64,000 bases of DNA from Halichondria panicea (Eukaryota; Porifera; Demospongiae; Suberitida; Halichondriidae), in NCBI RefSeq assembly GCF_963675165.1, contig NC_087393.1:4097502-4161501 (forward strand), in the 5' to 3' direction. A model generated the notes under the pieces. The model was not told where the DNA came from. It ran no database searches and was given only the letters and a program-made list of their open reading frames with translations. This document shows, in pieces, positions 56,914 to 64,000 of the stretch. Every line of letters starts with the position of its first letter. Position 1 is the stretch's first letter. Made by a program: the position numbers and the translations under genes.

Positions 56914-57503
56914 AATAATTAAAGGGTGTGTCCAAAGAGATCAATTTCACAAATGGCTACTGCTAGCTAGCTGTTTTTTAACAGATATTTTCTGAGTATT
57001 GTAGCTAACAAAAAGCTAGCGCTTTAGTGCAAGGCTAACTCATATGTTGAATAGAAAGTTTGTGCGGACAGATGATGCTATGAAAGATTCTGAAGAGACT
57101 GTAACAGCCTTCAATGTGAGTTAAACTAGCCATAACTCGAAAAAGAAGCTTTAGTTTGCTAATCCACGAATCAAAATCCAAGAGAACGTAGCTAGAAGCC
57201 TATAGAAGCTGTTAGTTTTCGTCGCATTGCAACCGTTGAGCAGTTACTGCTGGAATACACACACACACACACACAGTCAGCTTTACCGTATCCCTCGTGC
57301 GGCTACGCCTCGAGGCATAACAAAGCACAAGTCATCAGGATAGATAAAAATAGATCACGACAGTACACATACCAACCATAGATAGAAAAGGGAGGGATTG
57401 GAAACGAACGACAGTTTCAATGATATTCGTTGAAACACTCTTTGTCTTGTTACGTAATCACGTTCTGGCGGGATTGTAACAAAGATTTTCTCTGACTCAG
57501 TTC

Positions 57504-58568
57504 TAGCCTCGATTCCAAGCCGCTGAGAAAGGCGGCCTGGTATACACTGTTTACGCATGCGCCAGAATTACCAAGAATCTTGGTAATCGTAAATTGCAGT
57601 ATATTTATCAGTATTCTTATTCCGCATTAGTTTGTAAAACATTGATATCCGTTTCATTTATAATGATGTCATTGAAAAAAGAAATCTAGTCCAAGTTGTG
57701 TAATGGCTGCTACCTTCTCTTCTGCTCTTGTGTACGCGTTATCCTGTGTTGGAATACCAGGTCTAGTCTTGAAAGACAAGCAGCTGGAGGCGTTGAAGTG
57801 TCTGTACGCTGGTGTTTATGTGGGTACCGTACCGACCGGCTATGGCAAGTCCTAGTCCCAGAGCAAGTCCATCTGCTTTCCAGACACTCCCTTTCTTGAT
57901 TGATGTGAAGCTTGACAGGACCAGTGCACCTCTCTCTAAAAGAAGTGTTGTGATGGTGATTTCTCCTCTTGTTTCTCTGAGTGAAGCCATCTTCAAAGTG
58001 TTGGTGTGTCTGTTCGACGTTCAGTGCCATTCTCTCTGGAAGGAAGTATTGTTGTGACATTTGCCGAAAATTGGTCACAGAGTAAGTACGTGGTATCTGA
58101 TCCGAGAACTGTGTGGCCTGTTACAATCCGAGGGACTTGTGTGTATCCGATCCGAGGGACTTGTTGCTTGAGTGTGTATCCGGACTTGTTGCTTGAGTGT
58201 GTATTAATGGATAGTGCTTTCAATGGTAAATCTATTGTGTAAATCAATAAGTAGTCCTCACATTATGTTACGTCACAGCCACTGTACTTATCCACATTTA
58301 TTTTTTACCCACAGGTTTAACTAATTTCTTATGAAATTAACTTGTCGCCTTAGTGTGTATCCGATCCAAGCCTCAAGTTAATGAATAAATCTACAGAGCT
58401 GATGTTTTATCTAGCTGTCTCTGTCTACAGTATTATGCAGAGAGGTAGCCTCTTCTTTTTCTTTTTTTTAACAATAAGATAAAATACGGTAAATAATAAA
58501 TTAATTGTCCACCCACACGCCAACAGTAAATACCAGGCCCACTATTCAAGGGGCTGGAGTCGAGGCTA
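57504..58568. mobile_element. Pack-MULE-like element carrying a helicase gene fragment
   Basis: Inverted ends TAGCCTCGAYTCCA.. with GGCCTGGTAT further in (~50 bases, diverged) at 57504 and 58568. Perfect 9-bp duplication ACTCAGTTC (57495-57503, 58569-58577). Same end family as 42056-43114 and 60212-60317. The interior contains the start of a RecQ-like helicase gene (57703-58080) and short tandem repeats (GAGGGACTTGT.., TTGCTTGAGTGTGTAT; 58105-58205). Confidence 0.87.
57703..58080 (+). pseudogene. RecQ-like helicase N-terminal fragment
   Basis: ATG 57703: MAATFSSALVYALSCVGIPG then LKDKQLEALKCLYAG and PTGYGKS (Walker A of RecQ-type DNA helicases), then a stop/frame change. From ~57873 FQTLPFLIDVKLDRTSAP and SVVMVISPLVSL (motif Ia), then VGVSVRRSVPFSLEG in another frame. 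Motifs II-VI are absent. The piece lies wholly inside a 1.07-kb MULE-like element, so it looks like captured host sequence rather than a truncated resident gene. Confidence 0.75.
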
Positions 58569-59084
58569 ACTCAGTTCTTGCAGACGTTGTTAGAGTCTAA
58601 CTTAGACTTCTGGGTTAGGCCAGATGTCCGTGGCTTAACTGTATTCATACCTGGTAAGTTAGAAACTCACTTCAGTAGAGTTGAAGCAGAATAATAGGCC
58701 AGTTTTGTAGGGTAAGGTGATAGTCAAAATTATGTCTCCCTCTAGCACATATGTAAAGCTGATTTGCAGTTTGTACTTGTGTCAAACTGTATACTTGGGT
58801 CCTAGTGCTTTGCGTAAGTATTACTTTTTGAATGATACAAGTGAAACTTTCATACTATATCAATAAATAAAGTATTTCAGGAGTGTTTTTTATCTCCTTT
58901 TTTCATCTCTAAAAAGGGCTAGTTGAATATATTCTGCTAATATACTGTTAGAGGAGTATTTGAAGTTTTGCATTGTCTTTGTTTGCACTTACAGAAATGC
59001 CGTGAAAATTTTGAATCGTCATTCACGAAAGAATGAATTTAGGATTACTGGTAAGCATGCTATACTGATTATTGCCCACACTAT

Positions 59085-59315
59085 ACAATACCTGCAGTGA
59101 GGTCATTTGTGGAGATGGTTAGATATCTGTTCACGATACCTGGAGTCATCAGCAACAGGTTGTGCCAGGACCCCGTTAAATTGGCCAACAAAGACAGAGG
59201 GGTAAATCCAACGAGAACCCGAATGTTAGTGAATTTGCTAAGAACACACAGGCTCTTCGGGTGATCAACAGCACACGTGCAACAATTAGAGGCAACTGCT
59301 GAAAGACAATAGAAG
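59085..59315 (+). pseudogene. P-element/THAP9-type transposase C-terminal fragment
   Basis: About 59095-59150: SFVEMVRYLFTIPGVISNRL then CQDPV; after a small deletion, 59187-59312: GQQRQRGKSNENPNVSEFAK then NTQALRVINSTRATIRGNC and stop. The order LCQDP..FFGQQRQRG..NENPN.. is the C-terminal signature of P-type transposases (THAP9 relatives). No THAP domain or RNase H core nearby. Confidence 0.6.
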
Positions 59316-60211
59316 ACGACCATTGCAGCTAGGTGATGAGAATAACCCCTTCCCAAAAGAAGGCACAAGCATAATATTGTATAGAGAAATCAATTGTTCA
59401 CATGTTCAATCACATTCACATGTTCAATTCTTAACTGTGATAAATAATTGTTCAATTCTATAAATTTAACTGTGCATGATAATTAAATGATGCTGCAGAG
59501 TGTCACGACTTCAATTCTGTGTAGAATTTCACAGTAAAAGCCCGAACCATCACACTATGTTCAGAACCCTCCAACGAAACTATCAACACAGAAGCTGTGT
59601 TGAGGGCAACTGCTTCCTCTGGTGATGAAGCTTTGAATCTATATACTCTCTGTCAAAACAGTCTTAAAAGCTTCCTTAAACCTACCTGCATTTACATGAA
59701 AAGGAAGAAAGTAAATGGAAAGTAATTAATTATTATTTATTAACAAACAGTTCAACATCACTTACTCTGAAATGGAGCGGGAGCACTACTTTCCATTGTA
59801 CAGTGCAAATGTAGACCTGAGCTAGAAAGCCATTCTTGAGAACTAGAAAGCCATATACTCGAAATCAGCTGGCTTGGAACACAATTTTTATTTTGAGGAA
59901 GTATAAGTATAGTGATCACTTCCCTCTTCTATCTATGCTTCCGGCAGACAAGGAGTGTTCGGCACACGTGATTCGTTTCCAATCCCCTTCCTCTTCTATC
60001 TATGTACCAACAATAGTGTTATCCGACTAGAAAAACATTTGCAATGTGAAAAATTGCTAGGATTGGCCAGGGGAACCACAAAAAAGCGTGGAAACAAGAA
60101 ATCAGACGAGAGCATAACTCCAATCCGTTACAACGTCAATCACATGTACTTGTAGTTTTCCATTTTTTCCCGGCCAATATACCACGCAATTTTTATTGGT
60201 GGGGTGATGAC

Positions 60212-60317
60212 TAGCCTCGATCCCAGGCCGAGTTTTCGCTTTTATAACGGTTAGGCGAACAACCAGTTGTTCGCCTAACCGTTATAAAAGCGAAAACTCG
60301 GCCTGGGATCGAGGCTA
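60212..60317. mobile_element. 106-bp perfect palindromic TAGCCTCG element
   Basis: Two 52-base ends (TAGCCTCGATCCCAGGCCGA..GGCGAACAAC) joined by CA, with no interior. Perfect 9-bp duplication GGTGATGAC (60203-60211, 60318-60326). The arms equal the terminal repeats of 42056-43114. Confidence 0.95.
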
Positions 60318-60331
60318 GGTGATGACCAATC

Positions 60332-61179
60332 TACGGTGGCCCTGAGTGCTACTCCAGTTGGTAGTTGGCAGTTGGCAGTTGGGAGTTCGCAGTTGGCAGT
60401 TGGTAGTTGGTAGTTCGCAGTTGGCAGTTGGTAGTTGGTAGTTCGCAGTTGGCAGTTGGTAGTTGGTAGTTGGCATGCAGTTGGCAGTTGGTAGTTGGTA
60501 GTTCGCAGTTGGCAGTTGGTAGTTGGTAGTTCGCAGTTGGGAGTTGGCAGTTCGTGACCTTTAAACTTTGCAGTTAGCAAATGTTGTATATAGATATATC
60601 TTTGCACTGCCTCTAATCTTTTAACCATAACTTTAAATAGCCTCAATAGAATCTAAAAGTGCCATGCAAAACCTGTTTCTATAATTCCCCCCTCCCTGCT
60701 GCTGGGATCTGGGAATATAGGTACATGAGGATTAGACTTGAAATGATCTCCCTACCTAGATGTGTACATATAAGATTTAATATTGCTGTCTTAGGCCAGC
60801 TAGATGTCTGTGCCAGTATCATAATTTAAAAGCAGGCTAATTATTGTTGCAAAGTTTAAAGGTTACAAACTGCCAACTACCAACTGCCAACTACCAACTC
60901 CCAACTGCCAACTCCCAACTGCCAACTACCAACTGCCAACTGCCAACTGCCAACTACCAACTCCCAACTGCCAACTACCAACTCCCAACTACCAACTCAC
61001 AACTGCCAACTACCAACTGCCAACTGCCAACTGCCAACTACGTGTTTGAACTATCAAGTAGCAACTGTGAACTACCAACTACGCATTTGAACTATCAAGT
61101 AGCAACTGCGAACTACCAACTACGCATTTGAACTATCAAGTATGAACTACCAACTAGAGTAGCGCTCAGGGCCACCGTA
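60332..61179. mobile_element. Foldback element built of heptamer arrays
   Basis: Ends TACGGTGGCCCTGAGTGCTA and the inverse ..GCGCTCAGGGCCACCGTA. CCAATC directly outside both (60326-60331, 61180-61185). Left array 60352-60562: (CAGTTGG/TAGTTGG/TAGTTCG)n with a 28-base higher-order unit. Right array 60867-61037: the inverted complement (CCAACTR)n. Inner borders ACCTTTAAACTTTGCA and TGCAAAGTTTAAAGGT are also inverted. At 61038-61150 three ~42-base units (TTTGAACTATCAAGTA..) extend the right array. Peptide-like frames here are an artefact of the 7-mer. Confidence 0.85.
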
Positions 61180-61516
61180 CCAATCCCTATATCCATTGTG
61201 CGGGTATAATTATAATCATGATGATTTGTGATGAATTGATGTTCCTAATACATGCAGTGTTGAGCACAGGTACACACAGTCCATCCATGCGTAGTAACAT
61301 GCACGGACCGTATTGGTGACCTGCATGGAATGATGTGGTGGATGGAAGCTGGTAGATGGATCTGGAACACAGTCTATACTATGTATTGTACATGTTCATG
61401 ACGTTGTAACGGATTGGAGTTATGCTCTCGTCTGATTTCTTGTTTCCACGCTTTTTTGTGGTTCCCCTGGCCAATCCTAGCAATTTTTCACATTGCAAAT
61501 GTTTTTCTAGTCGGAT

Positions 61517-62070
61517 TCCCTTTCTTTTTCAGTACAGAAGTATAAATTTACGTATCATGACATGCATAAGTGGAACGTCAAGAGGCAGTACAGAAGTTCA
61601 AGAAGAGAAGACAGGACTAATCAGATATCTTCTCGAATATCTCTGGACTAATAATTATAGTATATTAATTGCTTGATATGTTGAATTTGTGTTAAATGAC
61701 AGACATTTTAAGAGCACGATATCTAGCCAGTGCATATAGCATGCCTGTCAGAGAAAGGGAGCTAGAGCTGAACAGTGTGAAGTAAAGCAACACCTCAGGC
61801 TCTGGAAAAGCACAGCACTGGGCGCACGGTTTCTTAGCCACGCCTATCTATTATTTGCCCACAACGCAATTGCTGAGTCATTAAAGATGGCGGAATTGTC
61901 TAGGTAAGAGAATAGAGACTGAGAGGTCATCTGCCTCGTGGAAGCAATCGCAAATCTGAAGAAGCGCTTTGTAATCCAGGTTGTAGTCGTTTGGAAACCC
62001 TGTGCAGAATGTCCTGGAGATGGCTGTACTTGGAGCAAATGCTGGGCAAGAAACTTACTTACTCACTTAG
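61517..62070. other. No gene supported
   Basis: 61422-61676 and 61844-62038 have short open frames without domains. ATGGCGGAATTGTCTAG at 61889 followed by GTAAGA looks like a start exon (MAELSR) but has no partner exon in view. Confidence 0.35.
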
Positions 62071-62077
62071 ACTACTT

Positions 62078-62632
62078 AGATGTAGGAGAGAGGGATTGGA
62101 AACGGAAGTAGATTTCAATGTACCTCACGTATGACCTCGATTAAACATCCGCGCCTCGCCTAATGATGGCTAATCTATTCCCCAGGAACTTCGCGGGTAA
62201 CTGAGATTATTGGAAGTCTAGGATTTTCTGAGTTGTCACTAGTATTCTGTCAAGTTCTCCAGTATCCAGTGCAACTGTGCTTTATATAGATAGTGAATAA
62301 CCATTGTTCAAGCTCTATTTACCGTTGCAACTATCTTCTTCATGGAATTTAGGTAAGTTTAATCTTGTATTGTACACATTTATCCCTTAATTAATGACTA
62401 ATTTTCTTTGGCTTGGGGTGATACCACATGATTTACCAATAAGCAGACCAAAGTATACGACCTAAACATTAATCATTTCAGAGAAAAAGGGATAGACTTC
62501 CAATAATCTCAGTTACCCGCGAAGTTCCTGGGGAATAGATTAGCCATCATTAGGCGAGGCGCGGATGTTTAATCGAGGTCATACGTGAGGTACATTGAAA
62601 TCTACTTCCGTTTCCAATCCTCTCTCCTATCT
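62078..62632. mobile_element. 555-bp foldback with ~130-bp inverted ends
   Basis: GGATTGGAAACGGAAGTAGA..CCTCGATTAAACATCCGCGC..GGTAACTGAGATTATTGGAA (62090-62220) is inverted at 62497-62625. End motif shared with 16736, 57394 and 59970. The interior (62222-62496) has no gene. Confidence 0.85.
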
Positions 62633-62653
62633 ATGGTCAGACTAGAGATTATA

Positions 62654-63694
62654 GGGTTGTTATAAAACAGGGAATGAGAAATGAGGAAATGAGAAATGAG
62701 GAAATGAGGAAATAAGAAATAGGAAATGAGGAAATGAGAACGAGAAATGAGCTGTTAGGCAGAGCATATCTATGGGCAGAGCAAGTCTGAAGACGAAGCT
62801 AACATCTACTGAGCTACAGGTACGTACCTCCTGGTGACAAGTCTCCTGGTGCTCTCCCACCATACAGAACTTATGTTCCTCTGGTACACGGTGTGACACT
62901 CTCTACCTACTTGTGTGCCCATGTATGACTGGCATGGTTCAGACGTCAGATCTACCTACGTAACGGTACTTACATGTACTGTCCTACAGTCCCACAGTCT
63001 CAAACAATTTACCTGTGCGTGGCTATACTGGCAATACATACACTGATTTCACAATCCGGTGGGCAAGTGATAGTCAATGGACTGGACTCAATGTCAACAT
63101 CTACATGTAAGTAACAGCAAAGAAACCTCCAAAACTGTTTGTCAAACCAAGCAAATTCTAATGATCTGCCAGTCCTGTCGTAAAGCTGCAGGAAGTAATG
63201 ACATTAGTACACTGTACTGGTACATATCCAATCTCGCTACAGGGTGAAGAAAAATCAATTCCCATTACCATTCTCACAAGCAATGCCTAGTGAAACCTGA
63301 TGCTACCTTTAATGAAGAAAACTCACTGTGCCATCTGAAGCGATGGTAAAATTTAATTCTTACAATGTGTCCGACAACCTGTACTGTGTGGAGGTGCCAC
63401 TATAATTATATATTTGATAACTGAATACTTAGTCACCTACTAGCTTCTTGGCTGATATCAGTCATTACTTTTGTGCATCTATATAATAATTATTATTATA
63501 ACAATGTCATAATTATTGTGATGAAAATTAATGCCATCGTAACCATAAATATATTATTATTATTATTATTATATTATTCTATTATTATTATTCTATTTCT
63601 TATTTCTTCATTTCCTCATTTCCTATTTCTTATTCATTTCCTCATTTCTTATTTCTCATTTCCTCATTTCTCATTCCCTGTTTTATAACAACCC
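62654..63694. mobile_element. 1041-bp MULE-like element with 9-bp duplication
   Basis: Inverted ends GGGTTGTTATAAAACAGGGA.. followed by GAAATGAGGA-type short repeats. Perfect 9-bp duplication GAGATTATA (62645-62653, 63695-63703). The interior (62750-63470) is not repeat-like; 62997-63114 reads PVRGYTGNTYTDFTIRWASD then QWTGLNVNIYM between AG and GTAAG borders, an exon-like piece, so captured sequence is possible. 63540-63600 is an ATT-rich tract. Confidence 0.8.
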
Positions 63695-63870
63695 GAGATT
63701 ATAGAAGGAGGGGGATAGGAAACACACCTTGAATTTGTTCTATAATTATACCCTCGTTATGGTCACGTGAGCAGGATTCACTCGCGGCTACTCGGATCTG
63801 ATGGCTATTTTACTATACATACTATACTTTTGCTAGACTAGTGCTAGTGCTACCTGTACTTCCACTTTAG

Positions 63871-64000
63871 GACCAGCAGAAAGAGTGAAAACTATTTATT
63901 GTCTTTGTCTTCTACAAAGGAACTGGCTGTTGATTCTCCTAACACGGTACAAGTTCGAGAAATAGTTGAAGACTTGACACAAGCAATTTCTAAGAACCAA
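63871..64000 (+). CDS. Partial exon running off the window
   Basis: After a CTTTAG acceptor the frame reads TSRKSENYLLSLSSTKELAV then DSPNTVQVREIVEDLTQAIS and is open to the window end. Helical and charged; no family recognised. Only 43 codons visible. Confidence 0.35.

Larger units (their letters stand above)
57377..60004. mobile_element. 2.6-kb element with GGATTGGAAACG ends, nested host of a Pack-MULE
   Basis: Inverted ends CATAGATAGAAAAGGGAGGG..TTGGAAACGA (57377) and TCGTTTCC..TCTTCTATCTATG (60004). TACCAAC flanks both sides (57370-57376, 60005-60011). The duplicated segment A has the uninterrupted sequence ..ACACCAACAATAGTGTTAT (~41947-41966). The interior holds the element 57504-58568 and a P-element-like transposase fragment (~59090-59310). 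Confidence 0.75.
60021..61516. mobile_element. 1.5-kb foldback with ~126-bp inverted ends
   Basis: ATCCGACTAGAAAAACATTT..GCGTGGAAACAAGAAATCAG..ACAACGTCA (60021-60146) is inverted, almost exactly, at 61391-61516. No clear target duplication. Two further elements sit inside: 60212-60317 and 60332-61179. Confidence 0.85.

Noticed and set aside
60275..61131. Long open frames on both strands encoding NCQLPTA/NYQLPTA repeats
   Set aside because: They follow from a stop-free 7-bp DNA repeat (three heptamers make seven codons); no start context, exon structure or other coding sign.
60352..61160. CRISPR-like array appearance
   Set aside because: The heptamer repeat is contiguous with no unique spacers, and the DNA is eukaryotic.
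62660..63688. FPHFSFPVL and SSFPHFLFL frames at both ends of 62654-63694
   Set aside because: They are translations of the GAAATGAGGA-type short repeats in the inverted ends.
1..64000. tRNA, rRNA or other structured RNA genes
   Set aside because: No cloverleaf with A/B boxes or rRNA core was recognised by eye; a covariance-model scan would be needed to exclude small ones.

Overview
The window reads as animal nuclear DNA, most likely a demosponge (inference from compact introns, sponge-type gene families and the density of small inverted-repeat transposons; no marker here settles the species). It is AT-rich. Two genes are recognised with high confidence as housekeeping genes: an RSL1D1-like ribosome-biogenesis gene (82-1711, minus) and a complete ten-exon SRP68 gene (29044-33041, plus). 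Other cellular genes are a coiled-coil protein with an internal duplication (27835-28755, minus), a large signal-peptide/beta-helix/multi-TM protein (34066-37847, plus), a type II membrane protein with a duplicated coiled coil and a Cys-rich fibrinogen-like head (43250-44740, minus), and an isopenicillin-N-synthase-like 2OG-Fe(II) oxygenase (38715-40323, minus, with a possible first exon near 45.6 kb and a decayed second copy at 33.2-33.7 kb).

The rest is mobile DNA and its wreckage. 2.8-5.5 kb and 14.3-15.3 kb: two related P-loop NTPase genes of a family I do not recognise. 5.8-7.1 kb: a broken OTU protease. 7.3-9.1 kb: LINE fragments split by a TTAA-flanked MITE. 9451-11936: a two-gene Tc1/mariner-like transposon with TA target duplications, carrying a PB1-like accessory ORF tail-to-tail with a DD34E transposase. 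Remnants of the accessory ORF form a tandem array at 19.2-20.8 kb. 12-13 kb: a copia remnant. 22.4-23 kb: a Tc1 remnant. 24.4-27.8 kb: many foldback elements.

The strongest system is in the right half. A complete Mutator-like element (MULE; 53170-56913) has ~85-bp terminal inverted repeats, a perfect 9-bp target duplication, and a seven-exon transposase gene with FAR1-like, MULE DDE, SWIM, AT-hook and PHD parts. The matching unoccupied site is also in the window (27105-27113). Reciprocally, a 638-bp element with 9-bp duplication (27129-27766) is absent from the paralogous site at 56929-56937. Seven more short or gene-carrying elements also have perfect 9-bp duplications: five of a TAGCCTCG-ended family, including one carrying a RecQ-like helicase fragment (57504-58568) and a 106-bp element that is nothing but its two ends (60212-60317), plus 62654-63694 and 27129-27766. 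This resembles the Pack-MULE gene capture known from plants.

A 1-kb segment is duplicated (40866-41960 and 45300-52199). The second copy was later opened by a 493-bp TTA-flanked element and by a 4.7-kb Ty3/gypsy-like LTR element, so the first copy serves as the empty site for both. Several otherwise convincing genes carry single-base frame breaks; some are decay, some may be uncorrected assembly indels.
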